From positions 19,154-46,909 of the forward strand of contig HF996046.1 of NCBI GenBank assembly GCA_000432515.1: 27,756 nt of DNA, written 5' to 3'. Positions 7,380 to 19,000 of the stretch are shown here, in pieces. The position numbers and the translations under genes are program-made. The notes beneath the pieces are model-generated. The model was not told the origin of the DNA and did no database searches. It saw nothing but the letters and a program-made list of their open reading frames with translations. Each line of letters starts with the position of its first letter. The stretch's first letter is position 1. Origin of the DNA: Bacteroides sp. CAG:545. Lineage in GTDB: Bacteria > Bacteroidota > Bacteroidia > Bacteroidales > UBA932.

Positions 7380-10300
7380 ATGAAGAAAATAAAATTTATA
7401 CTTACGATATTGCTGGCGACGATAGTTGCCGGCAGCGCTTTCGCTCAGAACCGCACGGTCAGCGGTACGGTGAAAGACTCAAACGGTGAGCCCGTCGTCG
7501 GTGCGGCTGTCATTGTCCCGAAGTCCACAATCGGTGCTTCCACTGACATTGACGGTAAGTTTGCACTCTCTGTCCCTGAAAAGACACTTTCCCTCGAAGT
7601 GAACATGATCGGCTACGCTACAGCTACGGTTACCTTGGGGACAGCTTCAAGCTATGAGGTCGTGCTCAGGGACGATACCAATTATCTCGATGAAGTAGTG
7701 GTCGTCGGATATGGTGTCCAGAAGAAGATCAATGTAACCGGAAGTGTGTCTTCCGTCAATTTTACTTCGGAAAGTGTCAAGTCACGCCCGATGTTCAATG
7801 CCACCCAGGCCCTTTCCGGCACGATGCCGGGCCTTCAGGTGATGCAGGGCTCAGGTAATCCTTACGAGGAAGACTTCTCGATGCTTGTCCGTGGTACAGG
7901 TACCCTCAATTCTGCCGGACCTCTTGTCCTTGTGGACGGTATGGAGCAGGGTGTGGGCAATGTGAACCCTTCTGATATTGCTTCCATCAATGTGCTGAAA
8001 GATGCCGCGTCATGTGCCATCTACGGTAACAGGGGAGCGAACGGTGTCATCCTCATCACCACAAAGAACGGCTCATCTTCCGACGGCAAGGCTGAAATCA
8101 GCTATGACTTGACTCTTTCGTATGACGAACCGTTCAAGGTCATCCATACAGTGTCGGATATGGCTACGTACATGCGACTCTACAACGAGTCCTGTACGAA
8201 TATCGGCGGAGTGGCCCAGTTCTCCCAGGGTGTGATAGATGAGTGGTTGAAGGCAAAGGAAAACCCATGGGGACGTGCTGAGTCCGGTTACTACAACTAT
8301 ATGGCATATCCTAACACGGACTGGTGGGATGTGATCTACAAGAACAAGATTATGCAGAAGCACACGCTTTCTGCAAGCGGCAAGGTAAAATCGATGGGCT
8401 ACAATGTGTCGCTCTCATACATTGACAATCCGGGTATCATCGACAATACCGTTACAAGCGCTATTTCGGCAGGGTGAATGTCTATGGACAGATAACTGAC
8501 TGGCTCAAGATAGGTGCCCGCATTTGGGGCTACAATACCGATCAGGAAAGCAGCAATGTCGGTTCCCTCTATTCGCTTGACACTCAGAAGATGACTCCGG
8601 ACATTTATCCGTATTCGAAGTCTCTTGACCTCTATGGCGGTCCGCAGGCTTATGGACAGGATCCTCAGTCTCATAACCCTCTCGTGGATATGAACTCATC
8701 CAGAGGCTATACCAAGAACACCCAGATCTTTTCAGACTGGTATGCGCAGGTGAAGTTCCTCAAGTATTTCAACTGGAACACTGACCTTTACTACAAGGAC
8801 TATCGCCAGGAGGAACAGAGCGTGAACACCGGTATCGGCAAGTATGACTTCCAGAATGATACCTATGTGATTGCCCCTGCAGATCCGTCCGAACTGTATT
8901 CCTACATGTACAACAAGAGGGAGAATTTCGTGAAGCTGTCTTCAGTGCTCAATTACAACCAGACTGTAGGCAAACATGACATTGCGGCCATGGTAGGTTA
9001 CGAGATGAGCCACTTCAAGTATCGTGATTTCAGCGCTACGAAACGTGGCCTTCAGGATGTTTCAGTAGGAGATCTCAATGCCGTGGCAACTCCTTATGCC
9101 TCTGGCGGTTACGGTACCGAGTATGCGTCCCGTTCTTTCTTCGGTCGTGTGAATTACGCATTCGCAGGCAAATACCTTTTCGAGGCGAACCTCCGCGCAG
9201 ATGCTTCTTCGCGTTTCGCTCCTGAATACAGATGGGGATTTTTCCCTTCAGTGTCAGCAGGATGGCGTATCAGTGACGAGCCTTGGCTCAAGAACGCGCA
9301 CATTTTCGACAATCTCAAGGTGCGTGCGTCATGGGGCCGTCTTGGAAACAACTCCATCGGCAACTACGACTGGCAGTCCACATACGGAACCACCAATTAC
9401 GTTTTCGGTACGGACGACATAACAAACGGTATCTCAATTACTTCCATCAAGAACTATGCATTGACTTGGGAAACTACATCCGTAGCTGATGTCGGAATCG
9501 ATTTCGGCGTGTTCAAGAACAGGCTCACCGGTACCGTGGACTATTACGACAAGGTCACAAGCGGCATTCTCTACACACCGTCCATGTATATGGTGATGGG
9601 TAATGCCAGTGCTCCGAGACAGAACATCGCGGCCGTGACCAACAGGGGAGTCGAGGTCGAACTCGGATGGAGAGACACCGTAGGGGATTTCTACTACAAT
9701 ATCAGCGGTAACGTGACCTACAACAAGAACAGGGTGAGCCGTTACAAAGGCAAGCTCAAACAGGGATGGGAAACTGACGCTGAAGGCAACCGTGTATGGA
9801 AGACCAATATCGGAGACGTTTCCACAGGCGGTTCCACAAGAGTTGTCGAAGGACACATGATAGATGAATTCTACATGATGGATACCTACAAGGGTTCCGG
9901 CAAGTATTGGAATGCAGACGGCACTCCTGATATCAACGGAGGTCCTGTGGACGGTATGATCCGTACAACAAATGATATGGAGTGGCTCCGCGCCATGATG
10001 GATGCAGGATATTCATTCTACCCTCAGCAGGGCATCGGCAAGCAGAAGATCTGGTATGGTGAATACATTTATGCGGATGCAAACGGAGACGGACTCTACG
10101 GAAACTCATATGATGCTGTATTCCAGAATGTTTCCACGACACCGAAGGTCAATTTCGGTCTGCAGTTCTCTGCCGGATGGAAAGGCATTGACTTTTCTAT
10201 GAGCTGGGCAGGCGCAGCAGGGTTCTCGCTGTATTATTACAGACAGGCCAGCAACTCCTCCAACACCATCTACGGTTACGCCATTCCTGAATCAGTGGCA

Positions 10301-10642
10301 AATGACCACTATTTCTTCGATCCGAAGAATCCGGATGATCCGCGTACCAACATCAATTCCAAGCAGCCTCGTCTTGTCAACCTGACATCCTGCCAGTCCG
10401 ATGAGACATCCTCTCTGCATCTGTGCAAGGGAGACTACCTGAAGCTCAAGAACTTCACGCTCGGATACACACTTCCTGAGAGGCTCACGAAGAAAATCCT
10501 TCTTCAGAAAGTCAGAATATATGTCAGCGGAGAGAATCTTTTCGCAATCACCCAATTCCCGGGCATGGACCCTGAAATGCGTTCTACAGCCGGTTACTCA
10601 ACCATGCGCCAGTATGCGGGCGGTCTGAACATAACCTTCTAA
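7380..10642 (+). pseudogene. SusC/RagA-type TonB-dependent outer-membrane transporter, frameshifted
   Basis: SusC proteins import oligosaccharides across the outer membrane together with SusD, powered by TonB. The chosen ATG gives a signal peptide ending GSAFAQ, 7 bases after the preceding stop. It is followed by a carboxypeptidase-regulatory-like domain (GTVKDSNGEPVVGAAV), the SusC signature EVVVVGYG at residue 105, and a plug with LVRGTGTLN, PLVLVDGM and GANGVILITTK. The barrel follows, ending in LNITF with a terminal phenylalanine. The frame breaks at about 8450. The first frame stops at 8477; the second, read from C8450, gives NTRYKRYFGRVNVYGQ, which is what the family expects there. One missing C in the ACC-GTT junction explains this. 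Without the break the protein would be about 1087 residues, normal for SusC. It is either an inactivated gene or a sequencing error. Confidence 0.9.
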
Positions 10643-10656
10643 TATGTATTGAAAAG

Positions 10657-12495
10657 ATGAAAAAAGTTTTATTGATATTCACATTTGCCGCCGTTTCCTT
10701 CGCATCTTGCCAGTCACTCGATCTGGAAAGTACCTATCAGGTGGGTTCTTCCAACGTATGGAACAAGGCGACTCTTGCCCGTCAGGCTGTGAACGGAGTG
10801 TACAACGAACTGTATGTCCGTGCCTCCGCTTCAGACAGCGAGAACAACTGGAAAGTAATGAACGAGGCATACTCTTCCGTGATGGACACGGACAAGAACT
10901 GGTATCACAACCAGAAAGTCTGCTATGGTGACGGAACACCGTCAAGCAGCGTGTTCTCGAACATGTACAAGTACTATTATACCTTCATCTTCCGCGCAAA
11001 CGATATCATCAGCCACATTGACAAGGTGCCTGACATGACCGCTGAAGAAAAGGGCAGACTCAAGGCTGAGGCCAAGTTCTTCAGAGCATTCGGGTATTTC
11101 AACCTCAATGTCCTCTACCGTGGAGTTCCTCTTTATCTGGAATATATAGAGAATGCGACCAACGCCACCCGTCCGCGTTCGTCTGAACAGGATGTGTGGA
11201 ATGCTGTCATTCAGGACCTTACGGATTGCGTTGAAGAAAAGAATCTTCCTAACCGCTACACTGCAGGCTCGTCTGATTACGGACGTGTAAGCAGGGCTGT
11301 TGCTCTTGCATACAGAGGCCAGGCCTACCAGTTCCTCGCTGCCCGCGGAGAAGGAGACAAGGCCCAGTACTGGCAGTTGGCATTGGATGATTTCGAGGCT
11401 CTTGAACCGATGGGATTCGCACTTTACAAGGGTGCAGGTGACGACAGCTTCAAGCAGCTCCTCAAGCCGGCCAACGAACAGTGTGACGAGATGATTTTCT
11501 CAATCAGGATGACCCAGAAGGACGGAATGGGAAACAACCGTGCAGTCCTGTTCGGAAACCGTTGTACTGGAGTGACAAGCGGTGCGTGGAACAACTATCT
11601 TCCTAATCCTGCCTTTGTGGAGTCATTCGAGAATGCTGACGGCAGCAAGTTCAATTGGGAGGATTATTGCCCGGGCTGGAATGATATGACTCCGGAGCAG
11701 CGTTCGGTATTCTTCCTCCGCAACGAGATGTCAACCGGCGAGATAGCAAACATGACCGCATACGGAGCAGATATGAGCAAATACGAGCCTCACAAGAACG
11801 AGAACCGTATCAAGGCGGCTTACGACAATCGTGACCCTCGTCTCAAGATGTCTGTAATTACTCCATATTCAGAGTATTACGGAGGTATCTCCGGTGTCCC
11901 TTACACCTTTACACTCAGATGGCCATACCGTTCTGACGGCGCTTCTTCACGTGATATCCGTACTGACACGAACTCCATGTTCTACTATCTGTGGAGAAAA
12001 TATGTTCCGGAAGGAATCGAGAACACTATCCGCTGGGTGTACGAGGAAGACCTGATCCTCTGCCGCTACGCCGAGATTCTTCTCCGCAGGGCCGAGTGTC
12101 TCAATGAACTGAACCGCACTGACGAGGCCGTGGAAATGGTCAATGCAGTCCGCTCCCGTGCTAAACATATCCTTCTCAATACCAATGAGTTCACGCAAGT
12201 GAAAGGTCAGGAAGACATGCGTGAGCGTATCCGCAACGAGTTCTACTGGGAACTCGCCGGAGAGGACAGCATGTATTACAATGAACTCCGTTGGGGAACA
12301 TGGCTGGACAAGAAGTTCCGTGACCATTCATCCGGCCAGAACGGAGAGATGAACACCAACGGACTTATGCAGATCTGGGGTACAAAGACCTATACTTGGT
12401 ACTCCCTCGGGGATTACGTCCAGACCTGGCCGATTCCGGCAAAGGAGCGTGAGATGAATCCGAGCCTGGTCCAGAACGAAGGTTGGAGAGACTAA
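10657..12495 (+). CDS. SusD/RagB family outer-membrane glycan-binding lipoprotein
   Basis: SusD proteins form a lid on SusC and capture oligosaccharides at the cell surface. The 612-residue protein has a lipoprotein signal with C18 in SFASCQS. An N-terminal segment AVNGVYNELYVRA and the TPR-containing core motif KAEAKFFRAFGYFNL (residues about 136-150) are typical of the family. So is the C-terminal region with ILLRRAECLNEL and the closing WPIPAKEREMNPSL. The ATG start lies 14 bases after the SusC stop, the usual SusC-SusD arrangement. Specificity cannot be read from sequence, but the GH43 gene just downstream points to an arabinose-containing ligand (inference). The frame is intact, unlike its SusC partner. 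Confidence 0.95.
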   Translation: MKKVLLIFTFAAVSFASCQSLDLESTYQVGSSNVWNKATLARQAVNGVYNELYVRASASDSENNWKVMNEAYSSVMDTDKNWYHNQKVCYGDGTPSSSVFSNMYKYYYTFIFRANDIISHIDKVPDMTAEEKGRLKAEAKFFRAFGYFNLNVLYRGVPLYLEYIENATNATRPRSSEQDVWNAVIQDLTDCVEEKNLPNRYTAGSSDYGRVSRAVALAYRGQAYQFLAARGEGDKAQYWQLALDDFEALEPMGFALYKGAGDDSFKQLLKPANEQCDEMIFSIRMTQKDGMGNNRAVLFGNRCTGVTSGAWNNYLPNPAFVESFENADGSKFNWEDYCPGWNDMTPEQRSVFFLRNEMSTGEIANMTAYGADMSKYEPHKNENRIKAAYDNRDPRLKMSVITPYSEYYGGISGVPYTFTLRWPYRSDGASSRDIRTDTNSMFYYLWRKYVPEGIENTIRWVYEEDLILCRYAEILLRRAECLNELNRTDEAVEMVNAVRSRAKHILLNTNEFTQVKGQEDMRERIRNEFYWELAGEDSMYYNELRWGTWLDKKFRDHSSGQNGEMNTNGLMQIWGTKTYTWYSLGDYVQTWPIPAKEREMNPSLVQNEGWRD

Positions 12496-12513
12496 TCATA
12501 TAATGTCAATACA

Positions 12514-13800
12514 ATGAACAGAATATTATATACAATAGCGACAGTCGCCGCGCTTGCGTCACTGTCATCATGCCATGAGAAAATCATCGATGAACGTCCT
12601 ATAAAACCGGACACCGGCGCGGACGGCTTCATGACCACGACGTACATGAACCCGGTGATCAGAAACAATGCTCCAGACCCGTCAGTTTTCGATGACAGGG
12701 AGAGGACCGGATATTTCTATGCCTACAGCACCCAGAACGGCGTGAGCGGCACTTCCGACGTGGTTTACCTGCCTGTTTACCGTTCCAAGGATATGGTGAA
12801 CTGGGAACTCGTAGGAAATGCATTCGGCGGAATGGAAAGACCACAGTGGGTCCCTGACACCAGAATCTGGGCGCCGGATCTTGAATATATAGACGGGCGC
12901 TACTGCCTCTACTATGCCGAAGGACATTGGGACGATCCTAAAAGGAGTGCCTGCGGCGTAGCTGTCTCCAACAGTCCGACAGGCCCGTTCACTTGGACCA
13001 ATGTCAAGGATATCAATCCGTTGGCCGATTCGAACGGCAAACTCGTGGACTATGCGTCCCAGCACGTTTCGAACTCCATTGACCCGGATGTCATCCGCGA
13101 CGAAGTCACCGGCGACTATTACCTTTTCTGGGGAAGTTTCGGAAGCGACTCCGGAATATGGGCGATCCAGCTTACCTCTGACGGTCTTGCAATCGCGCCC
13201 GGTGCGGAGAAGGTCTTCATTGCCTATGACCTGGAAGGTACCTATGTCCACTACAAGAACGGCTATTACTACTGTTTCGGCTCGAAAGGCTCCTGCTGCG
13301 AGGGTGCGAACAGTACCTACCATGTAGTCGTAGGCCGCTCGAAGAATGTGCTCGGCCCGTATGAGGGCAAGGACGGCAATCTCATGTCCACCAGAAACTC
13401 CGCTTTCGACAGCGAGGCCAATACGATTCTAAGCGGTCCTGCTTCAGGTTATTTCGCCGGTACCGGACACAATGCCGGAATCGTCACTGATGACAAAGGC
13501 AAGGACTGGATGTGCTACCATAATTACTGGGCTGGCAACAAGTACAACGGCCGCTGCATGTCAATGGATGAAATCGTCTGGGGTGACGGTTGGCCATCTA
13601 CCAAGACCGGATTCCCGTCAGAGGCGAAGACTGCCGGTCCTACCTGGAAGATTGCTGAAACCAAATCCGGTCCTGTACAGACAGACAATTTCGCTTCAGG
13701 CTCCCTCATTGAGACGGGTGATTCTTGCGGATGCCGCAACACCTGGAAATATTCCCAGGAAAATGAAAACAAATACGAAATAAAGATATTCTATGAATAA
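12514..13800 (+). CDS. GH43 family glycoside hydrolase lipoprotein, arabinanase-like
   Basis: The 428-residue protein has a lipoprotein signal with C20 in LASLSSCHEK, so it is membrane-anchored and probably surface-exposed. The five-bladed propeller motifs of GH43 are visible: catalytic base D55 in NNAPDPSVF, pKa-modulating D190 in SIDPDVIRD, and the likely acid E241 in LEGTYVHYKNGYYY. The stretch KGSCCEG...STYHVVVGRSK followed by GPYEGKDG, and GTGHNAGIV, resembles endo-1,5-alpha-L-arabinanases of GH43 subfamilies 4/5. This supports cleavage of arabinan backbones, although an exo-acting arabinosidase cannot be excluded. The C-terminal 60 residues are not part of the propeller and are unassigned. 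It follows susD by 18 bases, and its last 8 bases overlap the next gene. Confidence 0.88.
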   Translation: MNRILYTIATVAALASLSSCHEKIIDERPIKPDTGADGFMTTTYMNPVIRNNAPDPSVFDDRERTGYFYAYSTQNGVSGTSDVVYLPVYRSKDMVNWELVGNAFGGMERPQWVPDTRIWAPDLEYIDGRYCLYYAEGHWDDPKRSACGVAVSNSPTGPFTWTNVKDINPLADSNGKLVDYASQHVSNSIDPDVIRDEVTGDYYLFWGSFGSDSGIWAIQLTSDGLAIAPGAEKVFIAYDLEGTYVHYKNGYYYCFGSKGSCCEGANSTYHVVVGRSKNVLGPYEGKDGNLMSTRNSAFDSEANTILSGPASGYFAGTGHNAGIVTDDKGKDWMCYHNYWAGNKYNGRCMSMDEIVWGDGWPSTKTGFPSEAKTAGPTWKIAETKSGPVQTDNFASGSLIETGDSCGCRNTWKYSQENENKYEIKIFYE

Positions 13801-16069
13801 TATTGTCAAACTGTCAGCTTTGATGCTGGCAACCATTTCAATATTTGCTTGTGAAAGAGAGGTTTCAGCCCCTACACCGAACGCAAGGCCTGAGAAAGGA
13901 GACAAAAAGGTGGACACGGTTCTTGTTGAAACCACCTTTCAGGCGAGACTCGGGGCTTCGCGTTCTTCCGTATGGAACGGTGATGTGCTTGTCTATGACA
14001 ATGTCGCATCCCACGAAGCCAATGTTTTCAAGCCAGGTTCTGTGGAGGGCCTGAGAGCAGAACTCACCGGCCAGTCCTATGACCCGTGTGACATGTATTA
14101 TGCCCTTTATCCGTCAACAGCGTTCGATGCTTTCTCAGAAGGCAAGGCTACCCGCACTGTTCCTGCTGAGCAGAAAGCATACCTGATTGCTGACGGCGCT
14201 GAATTGCCTGCGGTTCCACAAGTGGCTTTCGCTCAGGCTCTTGAGACCTCACTCGTCTTCAGTCCTGTTGCATCCTATCTTAATTTCAATATGCTTGCAG
14301 AGGATGTCGAATCCCTCAAGCTCACCAGCATTGACAAAAAAACAATTGCAGGGACTGCGACGGTAGATGTTTACAGTAGGGATGTCACTGCCGGCGGGGA
14401 AGCTGAGAGCATCAGTATCACTCCGCAGGAGGGGGATGTGTTCTCGAACGCCATCTATAGCGTTGAGATCCTTCCGGGCGTATATGAGCAAGGATTCGTG
14501 GTGGACATTACCTTCAAGGGCGGCGCGGCTTTCAGCAACACCTTCAGTTCTCCGCTGACTGTAAATCCTGGTGAAGTCGTCCTGTTGGGCAATGTGTTCA
14601 GTCCGAAAGTCACAGCACCGGTTCTGAAAAATGCTGTCGCTGCCTTCACTGATGCGCATCTTTCATGGGATGCCATCGAAAGTGCCGACGGCTACAAGGT
14701 TTATGTCAATGACGTACTTGCCGGTGATGTCAATGAATGCAGCTTCACGGTCAAGGGGCTTCCGCAAGGCACAGAATGCCGTATTAAAGTTGAGGCTTAC
14801 AATGCATATTCATCTGCTTCTTCAACCGTTGACCTGAAGACCAAGGGCTTGCGCAAGAGTGATGTCAGCACGGGTACCACATTCCTCTGCATTGACTGGG
14901 ATGCAGTTTGCAGAAACGGAATTACAGGTTATGACCAGGCATACCAGGTTCAGATTTTCGAGGACGAGACCTGCACCAAGCCGGTTTATGACTTCGTGCC
15001 TTATGACGGACAGAAGATGATAAATCCATGTTTCGGCAACAGCTCATACTTCGGCCATACGTCACAGCTTCAGGACGGACTCAAGTGTGTCAATTACCTT
15101 ACTCCTACCAGAGTGTCCATCGGAGGTCTTTATCCTGCTACCACTTACTACGTGCGCATAAGGACGCTCAATTCGATATCCATGAAGAATGGGTTGGGCA
15201 AGGCTAACGTGACATTGACAAATTCATTCGGCACATCTGAATGGTCGCAGCCTGTCGCTATGGCTACTGACAATGAGAGGGCTCTGGATGAGAGGACCGT
15301 GTTCTATACCGGTTTCAATGACTTCTGCGTGCAGTCAGACTACAAGGCCTGGGCGCCGGGCGCTGTTCCTGCCGGCAGCATTGCAGGTAAGGCTCTTGGC
15401 GGATGTTGGATTCCATGGAATCATCCTAATCGCGACAAGTCCATCGGTTTTGCCTTCTATCCTCACGGAGAAGGCCAGCACCAGACCAATACTTGGAATC
15501 TCACGTCAGACGGCAAGCATGTGGACGGTACTTCAGGCAATAATACAGGCGGTTATCTGATAGGTCGTGCCAAAGGCTCTGTCAATGCGATTACCGGTGA
15601 TGTCGCAGGCTGGATTTTCGGCCGCTGGGCACGTCCGTTCATGGGAATGGTCGGCCTGGACGGTGCCGACAATGGTTCGACAATAGTCTGCACTCCGGTG
15701 ATTCCTTCCGGCAGAGTTGATGCGGCCGGTTCGGAATGTACGATTTCATTCTCTGCAGTAGCCCGTGTCCGTCCTCAGGACAATTTCTCCGGCACGCTTC
15801 AGGTCAATGTATGGCGTGCGGAAAGCAAGAAATGGGAGACCATAGGAGCAGTCTCATCCGAGGCTTTGCTTCCGTACACTCCGGGTGCTTCAGAGTCAGA
15901 ATACAAATGTGACTTCACGGGACACGTGCATACATTCAAGACGACACTCAAGCCTGGTGATGCGGTAGAACTCCGCACGACCAAGGAAGGTATCATTCTC
16001 GTAGATGATTTTACTGTGGTCAGAGGCAACAACATAGACGGAGTCTCCAGAGGAGAAATCAACTGGTAA
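13793..16069 (+). CDS. Multidomain surface lipoprotein with fibronectin type III-like domains
   Basis: The 758-residue protein carries a lipoprotein signal with C20 in SIFACERE. Residues about 45-260 look like the fimbrillin-like N-terminal domain found in Bacteroidales surface proteins, with SSVWNGDVLVYD and MYYALYPS. Two fibronectin type III-like segments follow, at about 280-355 (HLSWDAIESADGYKVYVND) and about 360-490 (TTYYVRIRTLNS). The last 260 residues form a separate beta-rich region with many Trp and Gly residues, ending in GIILVDDFTVVRG, a pattern common to jelly-roll carbohydrate-binding folds. No catalytic motif is seen. The position after SusC, SusD and GH43 fits a surface glycan-binding protein. 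The ATG overlaps the GH43 stop by 8 bases, so translation is probably coupled. Confidence 0.7.
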   Translation: MNNIVKLSALMLATISIFACEREVSAPTPNARPEKGDKKVDTVLVETTFQARLGASRSSVWNGDVLVYDNVASHEANVFKPGSVEGLRAELTGQSYDPCDMYYALYPSTAFDAFSEGKATRTVPAEQKAYLIADGAELPAVPQVAFAQALETSLVFSPVASYLNFNMLAEDVESLKLTSIDKKTIAGTATVDVYSRDVTAGGEAESISITPQEGDVFSNAIYSVEILPGVYEQGFVVDITFKGGAAFSNTFSSPLTVNPGEVVLLGNVFSPKVTAPVLKNAVAAFTDAHLSWDAIESADGYKVYVNDVLAGDVNECSFTVKGLPQGTECRIKVEAYNAYSSASSTVDLKTKGLRKSDVSTGTTFLCIDWDAVCRNGITGYDQAYQVQIFEDETCTKPVYDFVPYDGQKMINPCFGNSSYFGHTSQLQDGLKCVNYLTPTRVSIGGLYPATTYYVRIRTLNSISMKNGLGKANVTLTNSFGTSEWSQPVAMATDNERALDERTVFYTGFNDFCVQSDYKAWAPGAVPAGSIAGKALGGCWIPWNHPNRDKSIGFAFYPHGEGQHQTNTWNLTSDGKHVDGTSGNNTGGYLIGRAKGSVNAITGDVAGWIFGRWARPFMGMVGLDGADNGSTIVCTPVIPSGRVDAAGSECTISFSAVARVRPQDNFSGTLQVNVWRAESKKWETIGAVSSEALLPYTPGASESEYKCDFTGHVHTFKTTLKPGDAVELRTTKEGIILVDDFTVVRGNNIDGVSRGEINW

Positions 16070-16099
16070 GCCATTCTGTCAAATATCAATAAGATAGAA

Positions 16100-19000
16100 A
16101 TGAACAAACGTATAACAAATATCCTGAGCGCTGCGGCATTGCTGCTGGGCGCTTTCTCCTGCAGCCGGGAAATCGAGCCTGTTGAAAACGGCAGGCCTGA
16201 TTCCGAAGCCCTTGTCTTCAAGTGCTCGTTGGAAGAGACGAAAACTGTCTATGACGGAGTTGCCACTGTCTCCTGGAGCAAGGGAGATGTCGTGAAGGTT
16301 TTCGATGCCTCCGGAGCAAGCGACTCTTTTACCATTGACGCTCAATGCAATGACTTCGAGTTCGCTACAAAGAATCTGGGTGCCGGCCCGTATTATTCCA
16401 TCGCCGGCCCAAAATCTGTGGTTGATGCCGTAGTCTTCAATTCCGGTGAGAAACAGATGACTTTCCCGATGGGAAGCGGTTTCGACGGAAGTTTCGCCTC
16501 ATCAGACATTCTGGTAAGTATGACTCCTGATACGGAACTCCGCTATCATCATGTACTCGGCTTCATCGAGTTTGAACTTGCAAAGGCCAGGAAAGTGGAG
16601 TTTACCGGAACTGGTGTTTGCGCGGAGTCCCTCAGCCTCACTTTTGACGCAGATGGCAAATGGTCTCTGAAAAGTCTGAAGCCTTCTGACAAAATCACCA
16701 TAAATACCACCCAGGGCGGTACTTACTACATTCCTGTCATACCTCAGACATTCGGGAACGGATTCTCATTCAAGACCATCGATGCCAATGATGTCGTGTT
16801 CGAGAAATCCACATCCAAGTCCAACACCGTTGCAGCAGGACAGGTTCTTGCTGCCGGCCGACTCGGTTCTGAATATGAGGTGGATGAAGACGGTCGCGTG
16901 ACAGTGAAGACGTCCGAGCAGGGCTATCTGGAAGTATATTATGCCAACAAGAAAAACAGCAAGTGCGTGATTCTCTATCCTGGAGGCGGCTATGCTGTAC
17001 ATCATGCGGGCGGTATCGCCAGCGTGATCGAGGACTTCCGCGGCTCTGACGTCACCCTTATCGTGGACTACTTTACCCTTCCGAACAAGGGCCTGCTCAG
17101 GGACCGTTCTCTCGAGGATGCCAATGCGGCGCTCGACCTGGCCTTGAAGAACAAGGCTTTGTGGGGAGGATATGAGAAGGTCGGTCTTATCGGCAACTCC
17201 GCTGGTGGACATCTCGCAGGATACATCGGCCAGACCCGACATGCAGACGTTGATTTCCAGATACTCATCTACCCTGTCGTGACACTTACACCGGGCAAGA
17301 CCCACGAAGGTACATTGCTCTACTGGCTCGGCAGTAATCCTTCACAAGAGGAGATCGACAAATATTGCAACGAAAAGCACGTGTCCCTGGATACGCCTCC
17401 TACCTATGTTTCCTACAGTACGGGAGACTCTACAGTTCCTCAGGAATACAACGGCAAGGCTATGGGGGATGCTCTCCGTGCCATAAATCATCCTAACTAT
17501 GAGGTGCATGTCTATAACGACAACTCCCACGCAACCGGAAGCTGGCCGGACTGGCCGGACGCCCTTTTCAAATGGCTTGACAAACTCGACAGCCCGGTTG
17601 TCGCTCCTCAGGAGAAGACCATCTCTACAGCACAGCAGTTCAAGGATTTCCTTGCCGGTGCAAAGGATGCCAATGCTTCCGATCAATACAAACTTGACGC
17701 CGATATCGACCTTACAGGCGTGTCCTACGCTTCAGCGGAATCTTTCTCCGGCACATTTGACGGACAGAATCACAAGATCTCCGGCATCAATACTGATGTG
17801 CCTATGTTCGGGAGCCTCAGTGGAATCGTGAAGAACGTCACTCTGGAAGGAAATGCCACTATCCTGGCTGATGCGGTGGCCTTCGGCGTACTCGCATCAT
17901 CCTCTGCATCAGCTACCGTGACGAATGTGACCAACCGTGTCAATGTGAAGATGGCGGAAGGTGCGGGAAATACCCCGCTGGTCAATGCCGGCAACCTGAT
18001 TGGTCTTGCCGGGGCTTCAACGCTTGAGAACTGTACCAATTATGGTACATTGACGCTCAAAGCCTCCTCTTGTGTAGCAGAAAGTGCTCAGGACGGCATA
18101 TTCGGCGGTTATGCCGGAGTCGTAGGCTCACTGATCGGGTCAAGTCTCAACAACTGTGACAACCACGGAGTAATCACTGTCCAGCTTGACGACCACAAGA
18201 CGGGCAATTACATGTCTGTCTGCGGTGTGACAGGATATGTCAAAGGTGGCGAAGTTCTCTCCTGTGGCAATTTCGCACCGGTTTCCTTTACCATCAGCTC
18301 TGCCAATGTGGATCAGGGTGTAATCGTGGCCGGTGTCGTGGGCTTCAACAACAGTTCCGCGAAGATTACGAAATGCAACAATTCCGGAGCGGTTACATTC
18401 TCGGCTCCGAAGTATCCTTCAAAGCATCTCTGGATCGCCGGTGTGGCCGGTTCTACCAACGGTGCGGTGACCGACTGCACCAACTCCGGCAAAATCAAGG
18501 CGGACTGCGAGAAAGGCAATACCGTAGATGCGGCAGGAGTCGCAGGCCAGATGTACAATGCCATTTCAGGCTGCGGCAATACTGGTGCAGTTGAGGTCAA
18601 TGTCGGAGAAGCAAGCGCTATCCAGGTCGGCGGCGTTGCTGCCATTGCCAATAATTCTGTGGACAAATGCACGAACAACGCCCCTGTGACCTATGTCGGT
18701 ATCAAGAGCGGTGTGGTCTATGTCTGCGGAGTGGTCGGCTATGACCAGTCTGGTTCCGTCACCAATATTGAAAACGGCTCGGACGGTGATGTAAGCATCA
18801 CTTGCGGCACAGTCAAAAACTGCTGGTGCGGAGGTGCATTCTCAGGCTTCTGGAAAAGCGGAGGGAATGTAAAGAATGCAGGTGACCTGACCATCAAACT
18901 TGACAACAATACCGGCAATTTCCTGGCAGGCGGCGCGGTCGGATTCGCGATCAATTCCGGTACGGTGGTAAGTGGAGAAGTTTCCAACTCCGGTAAAGTT

